From: JAWXTP01 sp044433415
GTDB lineage: Bacteria > Bacteroidota > Bacteroidia > Bacteroidales > Rikenellaceae
Reading direction: 5' to 3'
DNA length: 41,790 nucleotides
Assembly (NCBI GenBank): GCA_044433415.1
Contig: JAWXTP010000013.1
Location: 1-41,790, forward strand
Positions 7,959 through 16,100 of the stretch are shown here, in pieces. Both the position numbers and the translations under genes were made by a program. The notes below the pieces were generated by a model that saw only the letters and a list, made by a program, of their open reading frames with translations, was not told the DNA's origin and searched no databases. Position 1 is the first letter of the stretch. The number at the start of each line of letters is the position of its first letter.

Positions 7959-9524
7959 ATGAACAATTTATCAAAAGTAGGAATAGGTCTTGGCTTGCTA
8001 ACTTTAGCTGTACCTGTTAAAGCCGAAAAAAGTAAAAAGGCGGATAAACAAAGGCCAAACATTATTTTTATACTATCTGACGACCACACTTCAAAAGCGT
8101 GGGGAGTATATGGAGGAATTTTAGCTGATTATGTTCAAAATGACAATATTCAGCGCCTTGCAGACGAAGGTTGTGTACTTGACAACACTTTCTGTACAAA
8201 CTCTATTTCTGTACCTAGTAGAGCTGCTATTATGACAGGTGCTTACGCCCACGTTAATGGCGTGCGTACTCTTAGCGACGGTCTAGACACAGAAAAAGAT
8301 AATATCGCTAAAGAGCTACAAGCTGGTGGTTACCAAACTGCTATTATTGGTAAATGGCACTTAAAAAACAAACCTACAGGTTTTGATTACTATAGTGTAT
8401 TTCACGATCAAGGAGATTACGTAAATCCAACTTTCAAAACAGAAGAAACTTGGGTAGACGGTAAACCTGATGGTATACAAGAGATCGGTTTCTCTACAGA
8501 CATAGTTACTGAGAAAACTCTTAACTGGATAGACGAAAGAGACACTAAGAAACCTTTCGCTATGTTCTGTCACTTCAAAGCAACTCACGAACCATGGGAT
8601 TACCCTGAAAGACTTGCTCACCTATACGATGATGTTAGATTCCCAGAACCTCATAACATGATGGAATTTGACAATACAGCTTCAGGTCGTACATTCACAG
8701 GTCAACAACTTGAAAACTTAGGTTGGAGATGGAAGCACGCTTCTGATAATCCTGCTAAATGGTGGTGTAAATATCCAGGTCTTCCTTTCTACACAACAGA
8801 CCTATATGTTACAGAAGCTCGTCAAGCTATCTATCAAAAAATGATAAAAGACTACCTTAGATGTGGTGCTGCAATTGATGATAACATTGGTAAAATCTTA
8901 AAATACTTAGATGACAATGGTCTTACAGAAAATACTATTATCGTTTATACTGCTGACCAAGGTTACTTCTTAGGTGACCACGGTTTCTTTGATAAACGTA
9001 TGATGTATGAAGAGGCTTTAAGAATGCCTTTCGTGATTCGTTATCCAAAAGAAATCCCTGCTGGTACTCGTAACGAAGATATCATCTTAAATATTGACTT
9101 CGCTGCTACACTTGCTGATTACGCTAACATTCAAACTCCAGATGAGTCTCAAGGTAGAAGTTTTAGAGAAAACCTTAAAGGTAACACAGCTCACGATTGG
9201 AGAGAAAGCATGTATTACAGATACTGGACTCAAGAGAAAATCAGACCTGCTCACCTTGGTATCAGAACTGACAGATATAAGTTAATCTTCTTATATGGTA
9301 ACAGACTAGACACTAAAGGCTCACAAGATTATGTTTCTACTCCATCTTGGGAACTTTACGACCTAGAGGTTGACCCACATGAAGATACAAACGTTGCTAC
9401 AGATCCTAGATATGCTAAAATCATGGAAGAACTTAAAGCTCAACTTATTGAGGAACGTATCAAAGTTAAGGATACTGACGAAAACTATCCTATCATGCAG
9501 GAACTAGTAAAAAAATACTTTTAA
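7959..9524 (+). CDS. Secreted S1-family sulfatase, serine type
   Basis: A 521-residue protein with an N-terminal export signal (GIGLGLLTLAVPVKA). The sulfatase metal-binding start (NIIFILSDDH) is followed by the formylglycine motif SVPSR, with Ser84 as the residue to be converted. Then come IGKWHLKN, HFKATHEPWDYP, and the late metal site YTADQGYFLGDHG with FFDKRMMYEEALRMPFVIRYP. The last two resemble N-acetylglucosamine-6-sulfatase-like members. Because the modified residue is Ser, it should depend on a radical-SAM anaerobic sulfatase-maturating enzyme, which is not in the window. It probably acts in the periplasm on sulfated host or marine glycans. Substrate assignment is inference. The neighbouring GH2 gene is convergent, sharing terminator 9543-9580. 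Confidence 0.9.
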   Translation: MNNLSKVGIGLGLLTLAVPVKAEKSKKADKQRPNIIFILSDDHTSKAWGVYGGILADYVQNDNIQRLADEGCVLDNTFCTNSISVPSRAAIMTGAYAHVNGVRTLSDGLDTEKDNIAKELQAGGYQTAIIGKWHLKNKPTGFDYYSVFHDQGDYVNPTFKTEETWVDGKPDGIQEIGFSTDIVTEKTLNWIDERDTKKPFAMFCHFKATHEPWDYPERLAHLYDDVRFPEPHNMMEFDNTASGRTFTGQQLENLGWRWKHASDNPAKWWCKYPGLPFYTTDLYVTEARQAIYQKMIKDYLRCGAAIDDNIGKILKYLDDNGLTENTIIVYTADQGYFLGDHGFFDKRMMYEEALRMPFVIRYPKEIPAGTRNEDIILNIDFAATLADYANIQTPDESQGRSFRENLKGNTAHDWRESMYYRYWTQEKIRPAHLGIRTDRYKLIFLYGNRLDTKGSQDYVSTPSWELYDLEVDPHEDTNVATDPRYAKIMEELKAQLIEERIKVKDTDENYPIMQELVKKYF

Positions 9525-9542
9525 TCTATAAAAGGAATTAAT

Positions 9543-9580
9543 AAAAAAAAGAGTGATCAGCTTTGGTCACTCTTTTTTTT
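9543..9580. terminator. Bidirectional terminator between sulfatase and lysO
   Basis: A(8)GAGTGA pairs with TCACTCT(8) across a 10-nt loop. The A and T runs on the two sides make it work in both directions for the convergent genes ending at 9524 and 9638. Confidence 0.88.
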
Positions 9581-9607
9581 GTCAAAGATAGTACTGGTGA
9601 TGAATGA

Positions 9608-9623
9608 TTCCACGCTTGTCGCC
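9608..9623 (+). repeat. 16-bp dispersed motif, copy 1
   Basis: TTCCACGCTTGTCGCC occurs here and, inverted, at 39393-39408. Both copies lie next to a GAGTGA-type terminator and a TGGTGA/ATGAA block. It is GC-rich compared with the surrounding DNA. Confidence 0.6.
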
Positions 9624-9637
9624 CTAACATCTAACAC

Positions 9638-10240
9638 CTACAAACCACAGAAAAATGGCACTAATATTATAACAGAAAGATCTACAGAAATACCATGAAC
9701 TATTGCCACAATAACAAACTCCTTACCTGATACCTTAGAGATAATTGGTAGGGTAGTATCTGCTGTTGTTGCGCCCCCAGCAGCTATAGGAGCAAGTTTA
9801 CCGAACGCCACCACAATAAAAGGAGCAAAGAGCAAGGTTAATATCTCACGAATCACATTAGACATAAGAGCTATTGTTCCTAATTCAGCCCCCTTATACT
9901 CAGTGATAACTATAGAAGATAGGGAATAATAACCAAAACCTGAACCTACAGCCATACAGTCCCATATACTATATTGTGTAAATATTGTCGAAGCAACTAC
10001 CATTGCTACTAATGTTCCTAAAACTGTTGCTACAGGCAAAGTCAATATCTTAAATCCATATTCACGTACAGCGCTAACAATACGAGAGTCAGAACCTATT
10101 GTTATACCTACACAAAACATTAAAGCCATCAGCACATAGATAGAAAAATCATTTTCCACTAAAAACTCAGGGATAAATCCATAAAAGGATAATAAAACTC
10201 CAATCGCAAAAAACGACACTATAATTATACTCCCTTTCAT
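9638..10240 (-). CDS. lysO: LysO-type lysine exporter, C-terminal half
   Basis: A 200-residue integral membrane protein with about six hydrophobic segments. It corresponds to the second part of LysO (formerly YbjE/DUF340), with the characteristic GSGFGYYSLSSI followed by LGTIALMSNVIRE. LysO exports L-lysine and toxic analogues across the inner membrane. The start overlaps the stop of the N-terminal half by 4 nt (ATGA at 10237), which indicates translational coupling. Two separate halves occur in other Bacteroidales, so this is a split gene rather than a frameshift. The stop is at 9638, facing the sulfatase terminator. Confidence 0.85.
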   Translation of the reverse strand: MKGSIIIVSFFAIGVLLSFYGFIPEFLVENDFSIYVLMALMFCVGITIGSDSRIVSAVREYGFKILTLPVATVLGTLVAMVVASTIFTQYSIWDCMAVGSGFGYYSLSSIVITEYKGAELGTIALMSNVIREILTLLFAPFIVVAFGKLAPIAAGGATTADTTLPIISKVSGKEFVIVAIVHGISVDLSVIILVPFFCGL

Positions 10241-10512
10241 AACTTACCTTTAGCTTTAAATACAAATTTATACAGCGCCCAAGCAGCAACACAGCTACCT
10301 AGAGTCGCAAGAGAAGACAATATTAATGCTGAAATCCCAATAGTATCTAAAGAACTCATCACTTTGTCGTTAGCACCTACACTAATCCCTAGTAATAATA
10401 ACAACAACCATATCAACACAGACACTAACTTATTTACAAATTCTAGATTTTTACTCTTTAACATTCGGCCTAGAATCACACCAATTGCCATTATTGTTAA
10501 TATCTTAAACAT
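10237..10512 (-). CDS. lysO: LysO-type lysine exporter, N-terminal half
   Basis: A 91-residue membrane protein with three hydrophobic segments and the opening pattern of LysO (IMAIGVILGRML, then LLLLLLGISVGAN). Together with the 200-residue partner it gives a protein of about 290 residues, the normal LysO length. It begins only 5 bp after the GH2 gene stop, so the three genes probably share one transcript. Why a lysine exporter should follow a glycosidase is not evident. Confidence 0.83.
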   Translation of the reverse strand: MFKILTIMAIGVILGRMLKSKNLEFVNKLVSVLIWLLLLLLGISVGANDKVMSSLDTIGISALILSSLATLGSCVAAWALYKFVFKAKGKL

Positions 10513-10517
10513 ATCTA

Positions 10518-12530
10518 TTACATTGCTTTTATTACTTCAACTTCATATTTATCTGTAACACTACCTGAACGAGCCTCTACGGTATTTCTTCCCATACTAA
10601 AAGAAACACTTAACCACTCTGCAACACCATCACTAACTTGTTTATTTCCTATACTAATTCCATTAATGAAAAGCTCAACATCTTCAAGGTTAGTATATAC
10701 TTTAACATTCTGAGTCTCTGATTCTCGCTTATAATTTCTTCTATCTGCTATATGTACAAATGGGTTTGTGGTATTCCAATTTGCTTTATAAGCATAGTAA
10801 GAATCCTTTTTAGTGTGTCTATCTTGTGTTACTAAGCCATAATTACATATATTCTGCATACCCCCATAATTCATAGTATAGTAAGTATAATCAAACATAC
10901 AATTTACGAAAGAACCCCACAAAAATTCTCTTTTAGAAATTATAGATATATATTGCTCATGTACATAACTTTGCCAATTTTCAGGGTGTATTGCCCCTTC
11001 AGCTGCTGGTTTAGACAACTTACTAGACTGGTGCTGAATATTAGCTCCTGCACCATATTCTCCTAAACCAGGTTTTAAGTTTTTCCAATTTCCGTTAAAT
11101 TGATCACTCCACTTGCTAAAATCAATAGGCATGCCTGTAGTCCAACCAAAATATTGCGCCCAACTAATAACATCTGTGATAGTATTTATAGCTCCATCCT
11201 CATTAGAAGTACCTACAGTTAAACGATCGTGCGATTCGCTATGCGCAAGTTCGTTTAACATTGCAACATAAGAAGTACAATCATCACCTTTTGTGCTTAT
11301 TTTATCAAAAAGTCCCCAAAAAACTACCGAAGGGTGGTTATAGTTTTGACGTATCATTTCAATAAGTTGTATTTCTCCGTTAGCTCTAAAATCATAAGAA
11401 TCTAAAAATCCCTTACCTCCATGCATAGCATCACTTGTAAAGGGCAAGTCACTCCAAACTATCAACCCCTTTTTATCACAAAGTTCATATACGTATTTAT
11501 CATTTGGCGCTCCTGCCATTCTAATAGCTGTAGCACCCATATCTTCAATAATATCAATATCTTCCTCGTAATTTACTTTTGACATTGCATTTCCTACCCC
11601 TGCTCTTTCTTCAATGTAAATCACCCCATTTAACTTATAAGGCTCACCATTTAACATGAAGCCTTTATCTCTATCAATAGAAAAAAACCTTAACCCCATA
11701 GGTACAGTGACAACATCTTTTTTTCCATTATTATCAACCATAGAAACATCTACTTGATACATAAAAGGATCGTAAACTCCATCCCATAATCTTGGTTTAT
11801 CGATAGTCAAAGGAATGGTAATTTCTGTTCTTCCAAAACTTTCTACCTTAGCGGAAGCCTCTCCCTGAGCAACTAACTGCTCTCCGTTTTTAATATTCGT
11901 ACGAATACCTACATTTGCACCTATATTTCCATTCACTACAACTTTTACCTCAACATCTGCTCTTTCACGCGACACTGACAATTGCTTTACATACACTCCT
12001 TCTGAGCCATAATCTGTTAATGAAATATGATTATCTTCTGTAATTATCAATTCAACATCTCTATTTATACCTCCATAGATAGTCCTATCAGCACTCAAAG
12101 GCATTACATCCATATTTGTTGAATTATTTGCAACAACAAGTATAGAATTGTATGTTCCATAATTAAGGAAGGGAGAAATCTCAAATGTAAAAGCCGTAAA
12201 TGCTCCTTTATGAGTGTCAACATATCTACCATTTATAAATAGAGTAGCAACACTCGAAACTCCATTAAATTTAATATAAACACGTTTTCCTTCTGACCAT
12301 GACAATGGTACTACAATCTCTTTTAAATAACTACCTGCACCGAAATAAAAATTATTCCCGTCTCTCCCTGTCTCGCTATTCCACGTATGCGGTAAATTTA
12401 CTGTTGTCTTTTTTGCTAAAAACGAATTGTTATTAGAGAAACTCCAACCATTATTAATATTAATAACTTCACGAGCCTCTGAAAACAAACAAATAAACAT
12501 TGCAACTAGAAATAATACTAATCTTTTCAT
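10518..12530 (-). CDS. Exported glycoside hydrolase family 2 protein with altered acid/base motif
   Basis: A 670-residue protein with a signal peptide (VLFLVAMFICLFSEA). The order is the GH2 jelly-roll sugar-binding domain (NLPHTWN, LFINGRYVD), an immunoglobulin-like domain (KPRLWDG), a TIM-barrel catalytic domain from about residue 295 (GEPYKLNGV, IRMAGAPND), and a C-terminal beta domain. The presumed nucleophile is Glu491 in GLGEYGAGA. The acid/base motif is normally Asn-Glu after HPSxxxWG; here the segment reads NHPSVVFWGLFDK, with Asp409-Lys410 in place of Asn-Glu. It may be inactive, binding-only or mechanistically altered. The family otherwise contains beta-galactosidases, mannosidases and glucuronidases. 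A promoter lies at 12637 and repeat copy E is in the leader. Confidence 0.88.
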   Translation of the reverse strand: MKRLVLFLVAMFICLFSEAREVININNGWSFSNNNSFLAKKTTVNLPHTWNSETGRDGNNFYFGAGSYLKEIVVPLSWSEGKRVYIKFNGVSSVATLFINGRYVDTHKGAFTAFTFEISPFLNYGTYNSILVVANNSTNMDVMPLSADRTIYGGINRDVELIITEDNHISLTDYGSEGVYVKQLSVSRERADVEVKVVVNGNIGANVGIRTNIKNGEQLVAQGEASAKVESFGRTEITIPLTIDKPRLWDGVYDPFMYQVDVSMVDNNGKKDVVTVPMGLRFFSIDRDKGFMLNGEPYKLNGVIYIEERAGVGNAMSKVNYEEDIDIIEDMGATAIRMAGAPNDKYVYELCDKKGLIVWSDLPFTSDAMHGGKGFLDSYDFRANGEIQLIEMIRQNYNHPSVVFWGLFDKISTKGDDCTSYVAMLNELAHSESHDRLTVGTSNEDGAINTITDVISWAQYFGWTTGMPIDFSKWSDQFNGNWKNLKPGLGEYGAGANIQHQSSKLSKPAAEGAIHPENWQSYVHEQYISIISKREFLWGSFVNCMFDYTYYTMNYGGMQNICNYGLVTQDRHTKKDSYYAYKANWNTTNPFVHIADRRNYKRESETQNVKVYTNLEDVELFINGISIGNKQVSDGVAEWLSVSFSMGRNTVEARSGSVTDKYEVEVIKAM

Positions 12531-12558
12531 TTTTTATATTTTATATTCAATTTTATTA

Positions 12559-12625
12559 ATAGGAAGTCATATAAACTGACTTAACTCGATTTTGGATTCT
12601 AAAGTCTACACAGAACTCCCTTTAA
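12559..12625 (-). repeat. Palindromic repeat family, small copy E
   Basis: A 67-bp imperfect palindrome in the GH2 leader, 29 nt before the ATG. The outer arms are AGGAAGTC and GAACTCCC, the inner arms carry ACTGACTTAA and TCTAAAGTCT, and the loop contains TCGATTTT as in copy D. It is more divergent than A-D, but the arms still pair. It starts within about 5 nt of the predicted transcription start (about 12630). Confidence 0.6.
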
Positions 12626-12636
12626 CGTAACTTTTA

Positions 12637-12644
12637 CAAAGTTA
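12637..12644 (-). promoter_or_regulatory. Likely -7 element for the GH2 gene
   Basis: On the minus strand TAACTTTG matches TAnnTTTG. No exact TTTG is found at the expected upstream distance. Transcription would start at about 12630. Confidence 0.5.
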
Positions 12645-12676
12645 ACACTTTTTATTGACTTATCTATATGATACAT

Positions 12677-12710
12677 AAAAAAGAGCAACTTAAAAAAGCT
12701 GCTCTTTTTT
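12677..12710. terminator. Terminator after rnhA
   Basis: AAAAAAGAGCA pairs with TGCTCTTTTTT. T-runs on both strands make it usable in either direction. It lies 30 bp after the rnhA stop and closes the acn-icd-gltA-rnhA unit. Confidence 0.85.
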
Positions 12711-12739
12711 ATATAGAAGACTAAAGTAAAATTCTAAAA

Positions 12740-13201
12740 TTATATTTCGTTTTGAGTCTCATACTCTTCATCAATGAGTAAATTCCCAGAATCTGCTGCT
12801 GACGTTGCTAAAAAGTCACATCTTTCATTATTAACATTTCCTGCATGCCCTTTAACCCACACAAATTTTACAGTGTGAGGTTTTGAAGCCGCTAAGTAAC
12901 GTAACCATAAATCCTTATTCTTTTTACCAGCAAAGTCCTTTTTAATCCAACCCCAAATCCAACCTTTTTCTATAGTATCTATAACATACTTACTGTCAGA
13001 ATAAATAGTTACCTCACAAGGTCTTTTTAAGGCTTCTAAACCGCTAATTACGGCCAATAATTCCATTCTATTGTTTGTTGTTGTTCTATATCCAGCAGAA
13101 AGTTCTTTTCTATGAACTCCACACATTAAAACAACACCAAATCCACCATTTCCAGGGTTTCCTCTTGACGCTCCGTCACTATAAATCGTTACCTTATCCA
13201 C
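12740..13201 (-). CDS. rnhA: Ribonuclease HI
   Basis: A 153-residue cytoplasmic enzyme that removes RNA from RNA-DNA hybrids during replication and repair. The catalytic residues are visible: Asp9 in IYSDGASRGNPG, Glu47 in NNRMELLAV, Asp69 in IYSDSKYV, His119 in VKGHAGN and Asp129 in NNERCDFLA. The basic handle region (WIWGWIKKDFAGKKNKDLW) is also present, as in E. coli RNase HI. The start codon is GTG, which overlaps the gltA stop by one base (TAGTG), so translation is probably coupled to gltA. A terminator follows at 12677. Confidence 0.95.
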   Translation of the reverse strand: MDKVTIYSDGASRGNPGNGGFGVVLMCGVHRKELSAGYRTTTNNRMELLAVISGLEALKRPCEVTIYSDSKYVIDTIEKGWIWGWIKKDFAGKKNKDLWLRYLAASKPHTVKFVWVKGHAGNVNNERCDFLATSAADSGNLLIDEEYETQNEI

Positions 13202-14556
13202 TAAATTCTATCTTCTAATTTAGTATATTCTTGTGGAGGAGTAAGATTTTTGTAAGCAGGACGAATGATACGCTTGCTCTTGAAGTTAAGCTCCTCAATA
13301 CGGTGTGCACACCATCCTGAGATGCGACTCATAGCAAATAGAGGAGTATAAATCTCTGTTGGTAAACCTATCATATCATATACAAAACCTGAATAGAAGT
13401 CAACATTAGCACAAACACTCTTACCTACTTTCATACCTTTGTATTCAGTGAATGCTTTAATAGATCTTTCTTCAAGCAATTCTAAGAACTCAAATTCTTC
13501 ACTTCTGTTTTTCTCAACGGCTAACTCGCGCGCTAATTCCTTAAGAATCAATGCCCTAGGGTCAAGGATAGTATAAACAGCGTGACCAATACCATAGATT
13601 AAACCAGTAAAGTCATAGGCTTCTTTTTTAAGCATTTTTAGTAAATACGCATCAATTTCTTCAACAGACCCCCAGTCTCCGATAGCATCTTTTAAGTGCT
13701 CAAACATATCTTTAACTGCAAGGTTAGCACCCCCATGTAAAGGACCTTTTAAAGAACCTATGGCAGCAGCGATAGAAGAATAAGTATCTGTACCTGAAGA
13801 ACTAGTCACACGTACTGTAAAGGTAGAGTTGTTACCACCACCGTGTTCTGCGTGAAGAATAAGTGCAGCATCTAATACTCTAGCTTCTAAATCAGTGTAA
13901 TTACCTTTTAACAAATACAAGAAATTCTCAGCTATAGAAAGCCCTTCTTTAGGTATACGTATATTAAGTGCTTTACCTAGGTTTGCGTGTTTCCACACGT
14001 TATAAGCATAAGCTATTATTGTTGGGAAAGAAGCTATTAACTCTACAGATTGACGTATCAAGTTTTCACGCGAAATATCATCTGCATTATCATCAAAAGT
14101 GTACATTCCAAGAACAGTACGAGCTAGGATGTTCATAACATTATGACCTTCAAGGTCTATGATATTCATCTTTAACTTTTGGTCTATATTCATAGAGTCA
14201 TTAACAAGAGCTCTAAAAGCATCTAAATCCTCTTTATCAGGCAAATAACCTGACAGTAACAAGAATGCGACCTCCTCAAAACCTGAGTGTTTGCCATTAT
14301 CAGAACCTTTTACTAAAGCGTCAACATCTATACCACGATAAAGAAGTCTACCTGGCACAGCCTTAATAGGCCCTCCGTTTTCGTCTTTCTCGTAACCAAC
14401 AACATCACCAATCTTTGTTAAACCTACAAGCACACCTGAGTGGTCTTCATTACGCAATCCACGTTTCACGTTATACGTTTTGAAAAGTTCGGCTTCAATA
14501 CTTGATGTCGTCTTTATTGTTTCTGATAATTTATATATTAAATATTCCTTTTTCAT
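13201..14556 (-). CDS. gltA: Citrate synthase
   Basis: A 451-residue protein with the citrate synthase catalytic segments: LHAEHGGGNNSTF, KGPLHGGANLAV (first catalytic His), YGIGHAVYTILDPRA (second His) and ANVDFYSGFVYD (catalytic Asp). It condenses oxaloacetate and acetyl-CoA to citrate. The N-terminal 60 residues (LFKTYNVKRGLRN, GVLVGLTKIGDVVGY) resemble the longer citrate synthases seen in Bacteroidales. Its gene is third in the acn-icd-gltA-rnhA series. The 236-bp gap to icd contains repeat copy C but no TAnnTTTG match reading into gltA, so it is probably transcribed from upstream. The pathway ends at 2-oxoglutarate for glutamate synthesis. Confidence 0.95.
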   Translation of the reverse strand: MKKEYLIYKLSETIKTTSSIEAELFKTYNVKRGLRNEDHSGVLVGLTKIGDVVGYEKDENGGPIKAVPGRLLYRGIDVDALVKGSDNGKHSGFEEVAFLLLSGYLPDKEDLDAFRALVNDSMNIDQKLKMNIIDLEGHNVMNILARTVLGMYTFDDNADDISRENLIRQSVELIASFPTIIAYAYNVWKHANLGKALNIRIPKEGLSIAENFLYLLKGNYTDLEARVLDAALILHAEHGGGNNSTFTVRVTSSSGTDTYSSIAAAIGSLKGPLHGGANLAVKDMFEHLKDAIGDWGSVEEIDAYLLKMLKKEAYDFTGLIYGIGHAVYTILDPRALILKELARELAVEKNRSEEFEFLELLEERSIKAFTEYKGMKVGKSVCANVDFYSGFVYDMIGLPTEIYTPLFAMSRISGWCAHRIEELNFKSKRIIRPAYKNLTPPQEYTKLEDRI

Positions 14557-14653
14557 AATTTTGCATTTTAATAGACACTTCTACGTGTATCAATTGTGTG
14601 AATTAAATAATCCCCAAAAGCCTTATTCTCCGAAAGCTCTTATAAATATTTAT

Positions 14654-14822
14654 TTAAGGGGAGTTCTAATAATTGGTTTTATTCGATTTCAAATTTTAAA
14701 GTTTTAGATTTGGAGTTTTATAAATACAGGCGTGGTGGTTCCCACGGAGTATTTGTAAAAATTCAAAGATGAAACGTTAAAATTTGAAAGCGTTAAAATC
14801 CAATTTTTAGAAGTTTCCTTAA
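14654..14822. repeat. Palindromic repeat family, large copy C
   Basis: A 169-bp imperfect palindrome between icd and gltA. The left arm from TTAAGGGGAG and the right arm to TTTCCTTAA pair almost continuously for about 80 bp. The apical part is CGTGG-TGGTTC-CCACG. A mid-stem block reads CAAATTTTAA on one side and TTAAAATTTG on the other. The tip and the segment AAAAATTCAAAGATGAAA are shared with copy D. The right arm overlaps the 3' end of icd and supplies its last nine sense codons and stop. Confidence 0.88.
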
Positions 14823-16070
14823 TATATTGTCTGTAAAGTCAGTACAACTTAAAGCTGTAGCACCTTCCATTCCTTGTGCTAGGTCAGAAGTAGCTTCTTT
14901 ATTGTTAAAGCTATCTATAATTGCTTGGTCTATAAGCGCTGCTGCTTCTGTCCAACCCATGTATTCAAGCATCATAACAGCTGAAAGTAACATAGAACAA
15001 GGATTAGCAATATTCTTGCCTGCAATAGCTGGAGCAGTACCATGAGTAGCTTCAAAGATAGCGTAACCTGTTAAATAGTTAATATTAGCACCTGGCGCTA
15101 TACCTATACCACCTACTTGAGCAGCTAACATATCTGACACATAGTCACCGTTAAGGTTCAAAGTAACGATAACAGAATAGTCCTCAGCATATAATAAAGC
15201 ATTTTGTAAGAAAGCATCTGCGATAACATCTTTAACGATGATTTTACCACTTGCTTTAGCACTTTCTAGAGCAGCCTTAGCTTCTGACTCACCTTTTTCA
15301 GCTTTTATGCTGTCATACTGTACCATAGTGAAACATACATCGCCAAACTCTCTCTCACAAAGTTCATAGCCCCATTTCTTAAATCCACCCTCAGTAAATT
15401 TCATGATATTACCTTTGTGAACAATAGTAATAGAAGGTTTTTTGTTCTCTATAGCATATTCCATAGCAGAGCGAATAAGTCTTTCACTACCTTCAATAGA
15501 AACAGGCTTAACACCAAATGAAGAAGTTTCAGGGAAACGAACTTTCGTAACTCCCATTTCTTTGCTTAGGAACTCATAGAATTTTTTAGCTTCATCAGTT
15601 TGTGCATTCCACTCGATACCAGCATAAATATCTTCTGTATTTTCTCTAAAGATAGTCATGTTTACTTTCTCAGGGAATCTTACTGGTGAGTTAACCCCAT
15701 TGTAATATTTCACAGGGCGAACACAAGCAAAAAGGTCTAAGTCTTGACGTAACGCAACATTTAATGAACGTCTACCACCTGAAGTCGGAGTAAAAAGAGG
15801 ACCTTTGATACCTACGATATAATCTTTGAAACCTTGTAAAGTTTCATCTGGTAGGGGAGTGCCAAACTTTTCTTCTGCCTTAGCCGAAGCGTAAAGTTCT
15901 TTCCACATAATCTCTCTTGTAGAGTTATATACTTTTTTTACTGCTGCATTAACAATTTTTTGCATAGCTGGTGTAATTTCTACACCTATGCCATCCCCTT
16001 CAATGAAAGGGATAGTAACTTTGTCTGGAACAACTAACTTGCCGTTCTCAATTTTAATTTTTGTGCTCAT
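14793..16070 (-). CDS. icd: Isocitrate dehydrogenase, probably NAD-dependent
   Basis: A 425-residue protein of the E. coli Icd type. Substrate-binding residues are in SLNVALRQDLDLFACVRPV, metal-binding aspartates in LNGDYVSDMLAAQVGG, and the cofactor loop in EATHGTAPAIAGKNIANP. In E. coli the NADP phosphate is bound by Lys344, Tyr345, Tyr391 and Arg395. Here the first two are Ala-Ile, and the aligned C-terminal segment (TSDLAQGMEGA) has Ser and Gln in place of Tyr391 and Arg395, so NAD is the likelier cofactor (inference). The last nine residues (LRKLLKIGF) are encoded by the right arm of repeat copy C, replacing the usual short end. It follows acn with repeat copy D between them. Confidence 0.93.
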   Translation of the reverse strand: MSTKIKIENGKLVVPDKVTIPFIEGDGIGVEITPAMQKIVNAAVKKVYNSTREIMWKELYASAKAEEKFGTPLPDETLQGFKDYIVGIKGPLFTPTSGGRRSLNVALRQDLDLFACVRPVKYYNGVNSPVRFPEKVNMTIFRENTEDIYAGIEWNAQTDEAKKFYEFLSKEMGVTKVRFPETSSFGVKPVSIEGSERLIRSAMEYAIENKKPSITIVHKGNIMKFTEGGFKKWGYELCEREFGDVCFTMVQYDSIKAEKGESEAKAALESAKASGKIIVKDVIADAFLQNALLYAEDYSVIVTLNLNGDYVSDMLAAQVGGIGIAPGANINYLTGYAIFEATHGTAPAIAGKNIANPCSMLLSAVMMLEYMGWTEAAALIDQAIIDSFNNKEATSDLAQGMEGATALSCTDFTDNILRKLLKIGF

Positions 16071-16100
16071 TTATTTTGTTTTTATTATTCTCAATAGTTT

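Noticed and set aside
9638..10512. LysO as a frameshifted single gene
   Set aside because: The halves overlap by ATGA with a good start for the second, and the two-gene form is known in Bacteroidales, so it is a natural split.
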